A DNA stretch of 64,000 nucleotides from Closterium sp. NIES-65 (lineage: Eukaryota > Streptophyta > Zygnematophyceae > Desmidiales > Closteriaceae): NCBI GenBank assembly GCA_948144175.1, contig CANXME010000106.1, positions 3,906,001-3,970,000 of the forward strand. The letters run 5' to 3'. The notes beneath the pieces were generated by a model. The model was not told where the DNA came from. It searched no databases and worked only from the letters and a program-made list of their open reading frames with translations. The translations under genes and the position numbers were made by a program. Below, piece by piece: positions 42,948-55,705 of the stretch. Within the stretch, counting starts at the first letter, position 1, and every line of letters begins with the position of its first letter.

Positions 42948-45900
42948 TCAAGAGGAGAGCAAGTGAGGCAAGACAGGCACAAGGCCGAACTGCGTGCAAC
43001 AACGCTGATGATCACAAGGCGCAAGTGCCTTGGTGAAGACATCAGCAGTGTTGGCCTCAGAGGCCACGTACGCAAGTCGCAACTGTCCACGCTGCTGTAG
43101 CTCACGAGCAAGAAAGTAGCAGAGAGCAATGTGCTTCGTTCTGTGCTCCAGTCGCTGCTCTCGACACAAGGCCAGCATGGCCTTGTTGTCTACGTACAGG
43201 ACTGGAGGAGAACGAGGCTGCTCTCCAAGGTCGGTCAGCAGGTAGGTGAGCCAACGTAACTCCTGCGCAGCCATAGCCCCAGCGTAGATCTCAGCCTCAC
43301 AACTGGAGCCGAGAACAGAAGACGAGCGGGTAGCCCGCCACGAAACAGAGCCGGAACCAAGGCTGAAGGTGTAACCCTGTGACGACCGCTGCGGAGCCTG
43401 GTCGTCAGCCCAAGAAGCGTCTGCGTGCCCAGTGAGGACCACTGGACTGCGCCCTCCAAGCACTAGCCCCATGCCCGACGTGCTGCACAAGTAGCGCAAC
43501 AACCTCTTCGCTGCAGCCATGTGCTCTGGTCGGTGTCTCCCAGGAGCAACATAGCGTGCGAGAATGCTAAGAGGGTATGCAAGGTCAGGACGTGTGCAGG
43601 TCATCAGGTACATGAGGCAGCCAACAAGCTGTGCAAACGGGCCACTCGACTCTACGGACTCATCCTAAGGCAGAGCTGAAAGTGAGTGGCGAGTAGGCAG
43701 AGGAGTGGCCTGAGGCGAGGAGTACGTGAAGCTGAAGCGCTGAAGGACCTGCTGCACCATGTGTGACTGAGTCAGGGTAATGGTGCGGCGCGCTCTGTCC
43801 CGGGTGATCTGCAAGCCAAGGTAGCTACGCAGTTCACCCAGGTCAGTGCACGTGTGTCTCTTCTGCAGCTCGGACTTCACGTAGGCGAGTCCAGCAGTGT
43901 CAGCTGTGGCAAAGACCAAGTCGTCGACGTACACAAGGATGTAGAACGGCGGCAGAGAGGTGTCGGTGCGCAGAAACAGCGACGGGTCGGCAGTAGACGG
44001 AGCAAACCCAAGTGCCGCGAGCGTAGTCCTCAGTGTGTCGTGCCACTCACGATGCGCCTGGCGGAGACCGTAGACTGGACGCCGGAGACTCCACTGGGTA
44101 CCAGGAGGGAAAGACCCAGTGAAGCCAGGTGGGCGACGCAGCCAGATCTCCTCGTGCAGACTGCCCTGCAAGAAAGCTGTGCTGAAGTCGAGAGAGTGCA
44201 GCTCGTAGTCACGGTGAGCAGCAACGTGCAGCAGAACCCGAAGAGTAGTCATCTTCGGGGTGGGGGAGAAGGTCTGAAAGTAGTCAACCCCCTGCCGCTG
44301 ACTGAAGCCACGAGCCACATAACGCGCCTTGAAGACAGGCGGTGAACCCGGCGGCCGCTTCACCCTGAAAATCCACATGCCACTGACGATGTTCGCCCCA
44401 GGAGGGGTAACAGCGTCGACGTAGGTGCCTGTGGACTTTCAGGAAGCCATCTCTGCATCCATAGCTGCCTGCCACTGAGAGGAGTAGGGACCCTCTATCG
44501 CCTCCGCGTAAGAGCGCGGAGTCGGGATGTCTGGTGCATCCGGGTCTCCCTCAGGGGCTAGCAGTACAGACGCGAGATGAGGTGAAGCGGCTGCCAGACA
44601 CTGGAACTCCTCCTGCCTGTCCTCAAGGACGTCCGTGCCGAGGGCACACTCACCCCCGACGGATGGAGGACAGGCAGACTCAGACTCAGCGACAAGACTG
44701 GCAGCGTAGTCTAGACGACAGCGTGCAGCAAAGTCGACAAGCTCAGTGACAAGGGCAGACGCAGCAGACGACTCAAAGGAAGGGTCAGTGACAGCAGTAG
44801 CAAGGAGACGCGTGACAGTAGGACTGGCAGCACGAAGAGAGTCCGACTCCGGGTCGGCAAGAGCAGGAAGAGAGGAAGCAGGAGGAGAAGGCAAAGGGGC
44901 ACGCAGAGGAGCAGTGGACGGACGCAGTGACATTCGGTGCGTGCCAGGGACAGGAGGAGGACGCTGACGCGACCCGCGACCACTAGCGCGCTCAGTACGA
45001 GCAGGCGACGCAGGACGTGACGCAGGCTCACGACGCTCAGTAAGACCTCCAGTCGGACCAGCGTAGGGAGAAGGAGCAGGCAAAGGGGAGGCAGGCTGTA
45101 GCTGTGGCTGTGACCGGACAGGCTGCGGACCCTCTAAGGGAGGAGGAGGTGTAAGACCAAGAACCTGCTGCAGGAGCGGAACGAAGTACGGTCGGGGCTG
45201 CGCGGCGACGCCAGAAACAGCAGGAACAGCACCAGTACCCCCAGCAGGAGCACCCACTACAGTAGCACCTCCAGCAGCACCAGAACCTCCAGCAGCAGCA
45301 CCAGGAGCACTGTCAGTCGGACCGCCAGCGGCAGGCACAGCGCCAACACCCTCAGCAGCACCAGCTCTAGGAGAACCCTCAGACCCAGCAGCTCCAGCAC
45401 CCACAGTACGAGCACCGCCGGGACGCGCGGCAGCAGTACCCTCTGCAGCCGAAGAACCACCAGCACCAGCAGCACGCCTCCAGCGCCTGGCAAACCACTC
45501 ACGCAGCTCCTGTGGGGAGAGTGGCTCCCGGCGAGACGAAGCACCCCCAGGCACAGCACCCCCAGGCTCAGAACCCCCAGGCTCAGCACCCCCAGGCTCA
45601 GCACCCCCAGGCGCAGCACCCCCAGGCTCAACACCCCCAGGCTCAGCACCCCTAGGCGCAGCACCCCCAGGCTCAGCACCCCCAGGCTCGGCACCTCCAG
45701 GCTCAGCACCCCCAGACTCCGCACCCCCAGGCTCAGCTCTCGGAGCAGCACCAGAGTCACCAGTGACCTTGACAGGCTCGACCGCGTCTACCTGGGACAC
45801 ACCTGAAGGGGCAGGACCCTGAGGGGGGAGGGGGTCTATCGGGGGGGGAACTGGTACCAAGAAGAGCGGGGGTGGGGGGAGGGACGGAGTGCGGTAGGGG

Positions 45901-47733
45901 AAGAGGCGGTAGTAGGGTACCGACTCGTCGAACGTGACGTCCTGGGAGGACAGAACACGTCGAGATGTGGGGTGGTAGAACTGCCACCCAGGGGCGTCGG
46001 GGGGAAACCCCAGGAAGACGCAGGGAGTAGCGCGAGGGGACAGCTTGTCCGCAGACAAGTCGCGGACAAACGCCCGAGATCCCCAGACCCGGAACGCCGA
46101 CGCATCGCCAACCTTCCCGGTCCACAGCAGGGCTGGGGAGGTCTCCGGCCTGGAGACCCTGGGGTGGAGGTTGATCTGATGCGCTGCGTACCTGACCGCA
46201 AACGGCCACAGAAAATGGGGGGCAGCCGCATGCATCATGGACGTACGGGCGACGTCCATGACCATGCCAATGCGGCGCTCAGCAATCCCATTTTGCTGCG
46301 GGGAGTCCGGAAGCGTGAAGGACTGGCGGATGCCTCGCGCACGACAGTAGGCACGCAGAAGGCTAGAGGAGAACTCTCCGCCTCTGTCCGAGTGCAGACG
46401 CAACACAGGAAAGTCGGAGCCAAAGCTCTGCCTGAGCTGAAGACGAGCTGCGCGGATCCAGTCGATCAGCACCTCAGTGACCTCACCCTTGCTGCGCAAG
46501 GGGAAGACTGTGGTGTAACGCGAGTAGTCGTCAACAACGAGCACGAAGTAGCGCTCCTGACCGTGTCCACGGACGCGGGCTGGGCCCCACACGTCCATGT
46601 GAAGCGTCTGCAACGGGGCCTCTGTCGGAGGAAACTGGGAGGAGTGAGGGGCAGCACGCTGGCGCCCCTCGACACAGGGGACACAGGCAGGGCCAGGGCC
46701 CTGAGGAAGGGGAGGTAGAGACCGGGGGAGACCAGACACAAGAAGACGGGAGGCCATGCCTCTGAGCCGAAGCAAAGAGGGGTGGCCAAGGCGGTGGTGC
46801 CAGAGGAGGGTCTCGTGAGACAGACGACGACACGAACAGGGGGCAGACTCAGGACCAGACCTGGACGCTGCGGCAAACACCTGACCAGACGAAGGGACCC
46901 TACCAGACTCAGCACCTGGAGGAGAAGCAGTGGTCAGTGTGTACAGGTTCGACCCTGGCCGACGTGTAAACGTAGCCAGGTGGCGTCCCGTGCTAGCCTC
47001 CGTGCAGTGGGTCACTCGCTGACAAGCAGGAGTGAACTGGTGGACACCCGCATCCTGTAGGTCAGCACCACTCACCAGGTTCGTCGAGAACGAGGGGAGG
47101 TAGAGACCAGACAGGGTGCCAGAGGGGGCCGCCGGACACGGAAGGACCGTGGAGAAGCGAGACAGGACAGGCCCCCCAGAGGGGTCAGCCAGGGACACCG
47201 CAACCGGCCGACTCAGCGGCGTGAGAGTGGTGCGGTCCCGAAAGAAGGAGCGAGACGCTCCAGAGTCAAGGGTGAAGGTGTGAGAGGCCGAAGCCGACAC
47301 AGTACCTGAGAGGGCAAACTCACCAGTACCTGAGAGCACAGACGCACTGGCACCTAGAGCAGCAGCCTCACTAGCACCTGACGCAGCAGTACCAATGCCC
47401 GGGTCGGGCGGGAAACACCGGTAACAGTCATCCTCATCACTACCAGTCACAGCATACATAGCAGAAAGAATAGCATCAAAGTCAAGATCATAAATGGCTA
47501 CACCAGCCCTAGACAGCTCCCCCCAGCGGGGGATCTCAGCGGCCTCCGGAAACTGCTGACGCCAGGCGTCGGTCAGGCGGCCAAAGCAGCGGCGGGCTGC
47601 GTGGGTGCCTCCACACCTCTCCCCCGCACAGTCACCGGTGCGAAGAACGTAGGGGCAGGGACCAAACGCACCACCACGCTGACGCTGCAAGTACCACTCA
47701 CGGAGCTGCTGAGGGGCGGGGACGGTGCGAGAG

Positions 47734-47768
<35 letters not shown>

Positions 47769-48812
47769 CTGGCCACCCCCAGAGCTGCTCCGCTGGGACG
47801 AGCCACTCCGACCCCCGCCGCCACCGCCACTCCCGCCTCCACCGCCACCCCCGTCTCCACCGCCACCGCCCCCACCGGTACCCTCGCCCCCGCCTCCTCC
47901 GCTACCGCCTCCACCGCCTCCACCAGTACCTCCACTCCCGCCACCACTTCCACCGCCACCCCCACTCCCTCCGCCACCCCCACCTCCTCCGCCACTGCCC
48001 CCTCTAGCTCCACCCGCTCCCTTGCCCCCTTTGCCCTTGCCAGAGCGGCGTCTACCGCTGGGGGCAGACGCCGCACCGACCGACTCAAAACCAGCGAGGT
48101 CGGCCGCAGCGGCAGAGGCGACAGAGGGCAGCAGGGGGGAAGGAGAACACCCCTCAAAGATGGGGGTGCGAGGGTCACCCCGAGAGGCCCCTACAGCGAC
48201 GATGCTCTTCTCAGCTGCTAGCAGGGACTCCTCAAGGAGGTCGACAGTGAGGGTGGTGGGACAGACAGAGAGAAACTGGTCCGTAACGACACGAAGGGAC
48301 TCAGGGAGACGGGTGACGAGAAAGTAGAGAGTGATGTACATGGGAGGAGGGTTTGCGGCGAGGAACTCAGCAGGAAGGGCAGCGCGGTAGCGAGCGTCAC
48401 TAGTGCGGAGGTGGGTAACGAGGTCAACGACAGTGGGAAAGGCAGCGAGGTCAGGGAAGAGAAACGGTAGCATGAGGCGGCTCAGCGTAGCGGAGGAAGG
48501 GGAGGAGTAGCGTGCAACTACAGCGTCGTACAAGGCCTGAGCGGTCTTGCACTGACTAAAGTGGGCAGGCTCGGAGGAAGGGAGGTGGCGACGCACAGCA
48601 AGACGTGCAGCAGCATCGCGTGTGGCCCACTTGGAGCGAACAGCAGGGTCAGCATCAGCAGGAGGGGCAGGGACAGCTCCAGAGACAAAGTCAAAGAGAG
48701 AAACCTCATCGATCGCATCGCACAGTAAGTACAGCTGCAGGTCCTCAATCCAGACTGGAAAGTCAATGGCGCAACCCTCAGTGTCATAAGACAGGACACT
48801 GGGGGTGGCCAT
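42948..48812 (-). pseudogene. E4 gag-pol, open except for two point stops
   Basis: ATG at 48812 (MATPSVLSYD). The frame would give 1954 residues but for two nonsense changes: TGA at 44439-44441, where E5 has Trp just before KSTGTYVD, and TAG at 43665-43667, where E5 has Ser in SALPSDESV. Domains in order: gag with a Gly-rich tract (about residues 275-340) and a poly-Gln run, the variant zinc knuckle, and protease DSGAS. Integrase HHCC and DDE come next, then the (GGAEP)n linker, reverse transcriptase YVDD and RNase H. It cannot make RT after the first stop, so it is defective though very young. Confidence 0.9.
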
Positions 48813-48839
48813 TGCAGCAGGTGATTGTCTCACCGGGCA

Positions 48840-49740
48840 CGAAGAGTCGGGTAGCACAGCGGCTCAGCAACTCGGCAGAACAGCAGCTGCGCACGCCTCG
48901 GAGCAGCAGCAGCCACGCAGGAGCAGGAGCTCGGCTCCTCAGGTTGCCCGGGCGGCTCGGGCGGCTCGGGTTGCTGGGGCGGCGCGGGCGGCTCGGGCGG
49001 CTCGGGCGGGTCTGCTGCACGGGCGGTTGGGGCGGCTCGGCTGTACGGGCGGCTCGTGCGGCGCGGGCGTCGCGACGGGCGGCTCGCTGGCGGCTCGCGG
49101 GCGGCTGCACAGGCGGCTCAGGGACGGCGGCGCGGGCGGCTCAGGGACGGCGGCCTGGGCGGTCGTGGGCGGCTCACGCTGGGCGGGTGCACGGGCGGCT
49201 CGGTGGGCGGCGTACAGGCAGCTCACGGGCGGCTGCGACGGGCGGCTCGCGGGCGTCGGGCGCTAGGGCGCTGGGGCGACGACGGGCGGCGCTCAGGCGT
49301 CAGGGCGGGCGGCCGTCAGGGCGCAAGGGCGGGCAGCGCTCGGGCGCTAGGGCGAGCGGCGCACAGGCGCTAGGGCGGGCGGCCGTCAGGGCGCTAGGGC
49401 GGGCGGCGCTCGGGTGCTAGGGCGGGCGGCCGACAGGGCTCTAGGGCGGGCGGCCGTCAGGGCGCTAGGGCGAGCGGCGCACGGGCGCTAGGGCGGGCGG
49501 CCGTCAGGGCGCTAGGGCGAGCGGCGCTCGGGCGCTAGGGCGGGCGGCCGTCAGGGCGCTAGGGCGGGCGGCGCTCGGGCGCTAGGGCGGGCGGCGCTCG
49601 GGCGCTAGGGCGGGCGGCGCTCGGGTGGTAGGGCGGGCGGCCGTCAGGGCGCTAGGGCAGATCGAAAAAAAAAAAGAGGAAGTACTAGGGCCCGGAGCGC
49701 GCTCCGGGCAGAAAAAAAAAAGTTAAGCGGTAGCGGTGGT
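48840..49740 (-). repeat. E4 GC-rich repeat leader
   Basis: Dominated by units of cgctagggcgggcggc (49255-49660), with ggcggctcgggc-type units nearer gag. Ends at a gcccggagcgcgctccgggc palindrome (49690-49709) beside two A-runs. Confidence 0.85.
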
Positions 49741-49783
49741 GGGCCCTACGAACAGTTCCCACATGGGAACCTGCTCGATACCA

Positions 49784-49916
49784 TGAGAAGAAGTGAACGA
49801 GAGAATGGAATGACTATGAACGAAGTGAGTACAAATGGGAAACCCTGATTGGGTTGTACCCCTTATGGGATACCCCACTATAGCCTACAGAAACAAGTAA
49901 GCTATATGTTCTCACA
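49784..49916 (-). repeat. E4 5' LTR
   Basis: 133 bp. On the element strand it is followed by primer site TGGTATCGAGCAGG, one base short of the initiator-Met consensus, and by a perfect 7-bp-arm hairpin (49755-49770). Confidence 0.92.
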
Positions 49917-50398
49917 GGAGTGTAACTCTGTAATTTTCTGTACGGAATGATCACCGTTTTCCTCCATTTGGCGATTTATAGGAAGATTTGCGACGAAAAT
50001 AAATGAATTTCAGGCGCTAGTCATCTTACAGTGAGTCGAGTTGACTGCAAAAATGACGAGAACTGATTCTGTAGATCGCGTTATTCTCCTTTTGTCGAAA
50101 TTCACGTCTGATCTCGGCCGTTGAGAAGAAATTCGATCCGACGCTCCAAACTCCAACTTTTTTGGGCGAAATTCTCGGGGCCGTTGAGATTCGAATCGAT
50201 CCGACGGTCGAAATTCCAACTTTTTCGCTACTGGACCTGAGGAGTGTTCAAAAACCGGTTCGTGGGGGACGTTAGAAAATAGCGCGGAACTGGTTTTACA
50301 TACCCGTATCGGCGCTTTCGTTGTCGCCCCCGCGGTCTTTAAAAGGCCGGAACTAAGCGGCTGAAGACCTCGCGTGTAAACCCGCTCCGATTACCAAG
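49917..50398 (-). pseudogene. G2 leader and gag start
   Basis: On the minus strand the primer site CTTGGTAATCGGAGC follows the LTR at 50398. A leader of about 430 bp and an ATG at 49965-49967 come next. The roughly 17 codons before the E4 insertion rejoin the gag frame at 42602. Confidence 0.75.
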
Positions 50399-50516
50399 TG
50401 TGAGGATCTAGGATCGAGCTCAGAAAAGAGAATGTGATTGAATCGAATGATCACCTGGGTACAACACGAGGCTATATATAGGCTCGACACAAAGACCCGT
50501 AACCAGGTGTTACGCG
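50399..50516 (-). repeat. G2 5' LTR, left piece
   Basis: 118 bp matching 37691 onward, cut by E5 at acgcg (50512-50516). Confidence 0.9.
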
Positions 50517-50648
50517 TGAGAAAGTACGAACGAGAAGTGGAATGACTATGAACGAAGTGAGTACAAATAGGAAACCCTAATTGGGTTGTACCCCCTATGG
50601 GATACCCCACTATAGCCTACAGAAACAAGTAAGCTATAAGTTCTGACA
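50517..50648 (-). repeat. E5 3' LTR
   Basis: 132 bp; no differences seen against the 5' LTR. Confidence 0.93.
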
Positions 50649-50845
50649 CACCCCCATAGGCAAAGTGGGGGAGAACAAGGGGTCACAAGACCGGTCAAGC
50701 AAAGCAAAGCAAAGCTCAGGGTGGATCACAAAGTCACCACGCATTCCGAGCACAAGTTCAAAGGCCACAAGGCCAGTTCACATGCAAGATCATATATAGA
50801 GATATACAAGAGCAAGAGTATATATATGCGAAAGTACAAGCAAGG

Positions 50846-53800
50846 TCAAGAGGAGAGCAAGTGAGGCAATACAGGCACAAGACCCAACTGCGTGCAGCAA
50901 CGCTGATGATCACAAGGCGCAAGTGCCTTGGTGAAGACATCAGCAGTGTTGGCCTCAGAGGCCACGTACGCAAGTCGCAGCTGTCCACGCTGCTGTAGCT
51001 CACGAGCAAGAAAGTAGCGAAGAGCAATGTGCTTCGTTCTGTGCTCCAGTCGCTGCTCTCGACACAAGGCCAGCATGGCCTTGTTGTCTACGTACAGGAC
51101 TGGAGGAGAACGAGGCTGCTCTCCAAGGTCGGTCAGCAGGTAGGTGAGCCAGCGTAACTCCTGTGCAGCCATGGCCCCAGCGTAGATCTCAGCCTCACAA
51201 CTGGAGCCGAGAACAGAAGACGAGCGGGTAGCCCGCCACGAGACAGAGCCGGAACCAAGGCTGAAGGTGTAACCCTGTGACGACCGCTGCGTAGCCTGGT
51301 CGTCAGCCCAAGAAGCGTCTGCGTGCCCAGTGAGGACCACTGGACTGCGCCCTCCAAGCACTAGCCCCATGCCCGACGTACTGCACAAGTAGCGCAACAC
51401 CCTCTTCGCTGCAGCCATGTGCTCTGGTCGGTGTCTCCCAGGAGCAACAAAGCGTGCGAGAATGCTAAGAGGGTATGCGAGGTCAGGTCGTGTGCAGGTC
51501 ATCAGGTACATGAGGCAGCCAACAAGCTCTGCAAACGGGCCACTCGACTCTACGGACTCATCCGAAGGCAGAGCTGAGAGCGAGTGGCGAGTAGGCAGAG
51601 GAGTGGCCTGAGGCGAGGAGTACGTGAAGCCGAAGCGCTGAAGGACCTGCTGCACCATGTGTGACTGAGTCAGGGTAATGGTGCGGCGTGCTCTGTCCCG
51701 GGTGATCTGCAAGCCAAGGTAGCTGCGCAGTTCACCCAGGTCAGTGCACGTGTGTCTCTTCTGCAGCTCGGACTTCACGTAGGCGAGTCCAGCAGTGTCA
51801 GCTGTGGCAAAGACCAAGTCGTCGACGTACACGAGGATGTAGAACGGCGGCAGAGAGGTGTCGGTGCGCAGAAACAGCGACGGGTCGGCAGTGGAAGGAG
51901 CAAACCCAAGTGCCGCGAGCGTAGTCCTCAGTGTGTCGTGCCACTCACGTGGCGCCTGGCGGAGACCGTAGACTGGACGCCGGAGACTCCACTGGGTACC
52001 AGGAGGGAAAGACCTAGTGAAGCCAGGTGGGCGACGCAGCCAGATCTCCTCGTGCAGGCTGCCCTGCAAGAAAGCTGTGCTGAAGTCGAGAGAGTGCAGC
52101 TCGTAGTCACGGTGAGCAGCAACGTGTAGCAGAACCCGAAGAGTGGTCATCTTCGGGGTGGGGGAGAAGGTCTGAAAGTAGTCAACCCCCTGCCGCTGAC
52201 TGAAGCCACGAGCCACGTAACGCGCCTTGAAGACAGGCGGAGAACCCGGCGGCCGCTTCACCCTGAAAATCCACATGCCACTGACGATGTTTGCCCCAGG
52301 AGGGGGAACAGCGTCAACGTAGGTGCCTGTGGACTTCCAGGAAGCCATCTCTGCATCCATAGCTGCCTGCCACTGAGAGGAGTAGGGACCCTCTATCGTC
52401 TCCGCGTAAGAGCGCGGAGTCGGGATGTCTGGTGCATCCGGGTCTCCCTCAGGGGCTAGCAGTACAGACGCGAGACGAGGTGAAGCGGCGGCCAGACACT
52501 GGAACTCCTCCTGCCTGTCCTCAAGGACGTCCGTGCCAAGGGCACACTCACCCCCGACGGACGGAGGACAGGCGGACTCAGACTCAGTGACAAGACGAGC
52601 AGCGTAGTCTAGACGACAGCGCGCAGCAAAGTCGACAAGCTCAGTGACAAGGGCAGACGCAGCAGACGACTCGAAGGAGGGGTCAGTGACAGCAGTAGCC
52701 AGGAGACGCGTGACAGTAGGACTGGCAGCACGAAGAGCGTCCGACTCCGGGTCGGCAAGAGCAGGAAGAGAGGAAGCAGGAGGAGAAGGCAAAGGGGCAC
52801 GCAGAGGAGCAGTGGACGGACGCAGTGACATCCGGTGCGTGCCAGGGACAGGAGGAGGACGCTGACGCGACCCGCGACCACTAGCGCGCTCAGTACGAAC
52901 AGGCGACACAGGACGAGACGCAGGCTCACGACGCTCAGTAAGACCTCCAGTCGGACCAGCGTAGGGAGAAGGAGCAGGCAAAGGGGAGGCAGGCTGTAGC
53001 TGTGGCTGTGACCGGACAAGCTGCGGACCCTCTAAGGGAGGAGGAGGAGGTGTAAGACCAAGAACCTGCTCCAGGAGCGGAACGAAGTACGGTCGGGGCC
53101 GCGCGGCGACGCTAGAAACAGCAGGAACAGCACCAGCAGCCCCGGCAGGAGCACCCACTCCAGCAGCACCTCCAGCAGCACCAGAACCTCCAGCCGCAGC
53201 ACCAGGAGCACTGTCAGTCGGGCCGCCAACGGCAGGCTCAGCGCCAACACCCTCAGCAGGACCAGCTCCAGGAGAAGTCTCAGACTCAGCAGCTCCAGCA
53301 CCCACAGTACGAGCGCCGGCGGGGCGCGCAGCAGCAGTGCCCTCTGCAGCCGAAGAACCACCAGCACCAGCAGCACGCCTCCAGCGCCCGGCAAACCACT
53401 CACGCAGCTCCTGTGGGGAGAGTGGCTCCCGGCGAGACGAAGCACCCCCAGGCACAGCACCTCCAGGCACGGCACTCCCAGGCTCAGCACCCCCAGGCCC
53501 AGCACCCCCAGGCACAGCACCCCCAGACTCGGCACCTCCAGGCTCAGCACCCCCAGGCACAGCACCTCCAGGCTCAGCACCCCCAGGCTCAGCACCCCCA
53601 GACTCGGCACCTCCAGGCTCAGCACCCCCAGACTCCGCACCCCCAGGCTCAGCTCCCGTAGCAGCACCAGAGTCACCAGTGACCTCGACAGGCTCGACCG
53701 CGTCTACCTGGGACACACCTGAAGGGGCAGGACCCTGAGGGGGGAGGGGGACTACCGGGGGGGGACCTGGTACCAAGAAGAGCGGGGGTGGGGGGAGGGA

Positions 53801-55664
53801 CGGAGTGCGGTAGGGGAAGAGGCGGTAGTAGGGTACCGACTCGTCGAACGTGACGTCCTGGGAGGACAGAACACGTCGAGAGGTGGGGTGGTAAAACTGC
53901 CACCCAGGGGCGTCGGGGGGGAACCCCAGGAAGACGCAGGGAGAAGCACGAGGGGACAGCTTGTCCGCAGACAGGTCGCGAACAAACGCCCGAGATCCCC
54001 AGACCCGGAACGCCGACGCATCGCCAACCTTCCCCGTCCACAGCAGGGCTGGGGAGGTCTCCGGTCGAGAGACCCTGGGGTGAAGGTTGATCTGGTGCGC
54101 AGCGTACCTGACCGCAAACGGCCACAGAAAATGGGGAGCAGCCGCATGCATCATGGACGTACGAGCGACGTCCATGACCATGCCAATGCGACGCTCAGCA
54201 ATCCCATTTTGCTGCGGTGAGTCCGGAAGCGTGAAGGTCTGACGGATGCCTCGCACACGACAGTAGGCACTCAGGAGGCCGGAGGAGAACTCTCCACCTC
54301 TGTCCGAGTGCAGACGCAAAACAGGGAAGTCAGAGCCAAAGCTCCTCCGAAGCTGGAGACGAGCTGCGCGGATCCAGTCGATCAGCACCTCAGTGACATC
54401 ACCCTTGCTGCGCAAGGGGAAGACTGTGGTGTAACGCGAGTAGTCGTCAACCACCAGCAGGAAGTAGCGCTCGTGACCCTGTCCACGGACGCGGGCTGGG
54501 CCCCACACGTCCATGTGAAGCGTCTGCAACGGGGCCTCTGTGGGAGGAAACTGGGAGGAGTGAGGGGCAGCACGCTGGCGCCCCTCGACACAGGGGACAC
54601 AGGTGGGGCCAGGGCCCGGAGGAAGGGGAGGGAGAGACCGGGGAAGACCAGACACAAGGACTCGCGAGGCCATGCCTCTGAGCCGAAGCAGAGAGGGGTG
54701 GCCAAGGCGGTGGTGCCAGAGGAGGGTCTCGTGAGACAGACGACGACACGAGCAGGGGGCAGACTCAGGACCAGACCTGGACGCTGCAGCAAACACCTGA
54801 CCAGACGAAGGGACCCTACCAGACTCAGCACCTGGAGGAGAAGCAGTGGTCAGTGTGTACAGGCTCGACCCTGGCCGACGTGTAAACGTAGCCAGGTGGC
54901 GACCTGTATCCTCCTCCGTGCAGTGGGTCACCCGCTGACGAGCAGGGGTGAACTGGTGGACACCCGCATCCTGGAGGTCAGCACCACTCACCAAGTTCGT
55001 CGAGAACGAGGGGAGGTAGAGACCAGTCAGGGTGCCAGAGGGGGCCGCCGGACACGGGAGGACAGTGGAGAAGCGAGCCAGGACCGGCCCCCCAGAGGGG
55101 TCAGCCAGGGACACTGCAACCGGCCGACTCAGCGGCGTGAGAGTGGTGCGGTCCCTAAAGAAGGAGCGAGACGCTCCAGAGTCAAGGGTGAAGGTGTGAG
55201 AGGCCGAAGCCGACACAGTACCTGAGAGGGCAGACTCACCAGCACCTGAGAGCACAGACGCACTGGCACCTAGAGCAGCAGCCTCACTAGTACCTGACGC
55301 GGCAGTACCAATGCCCGGGTCGGGCGGGAAACACCGGTAACAGTCATCCTCATCACTACCAGTCACAGCATACATAGCAGAGAGAATAGCATCAAAGTCA
55401 AGATCATAAATAGCTACTCCAGCCCTAGACAGCTCTCCCCAGCGGGGGATCTCAGCGGCCTCCGGAAACTGCTGACGCCAGGCCTCGGTCAGGCGGCCAA
55501 AGCAGCGACGGGCTGCGTGGGCGCCTCCACACCTCTCCCCCGCACGGTCACCGGTGCGAAGAACGTAGGGGCAGGGACCAAGAGCACCACCGCGCTGACG
55601 CTGCAAGTACCACTCACGGAGCTGCTGAGGGCCGGGGACGGTGCGAGAGCGCTGCTGCTGCTGC

Positions 55665-55705
<41 letters not shown>

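Larger units (their letters stand above)
42603..49916 (-). mobile_element. Ty1/copia element E4
   Basis: 7.3 kb with 133-bp LTRs differing at a single base (ctgaca / ctcaca at the outer end). Flanks are ggagc (42598-42602) and ggagt (49917-49921), a 5-bp duplication with one mismatch. Coding region nearly intact, so it is a young insertion into G2 gag. Confidence 0.92.
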
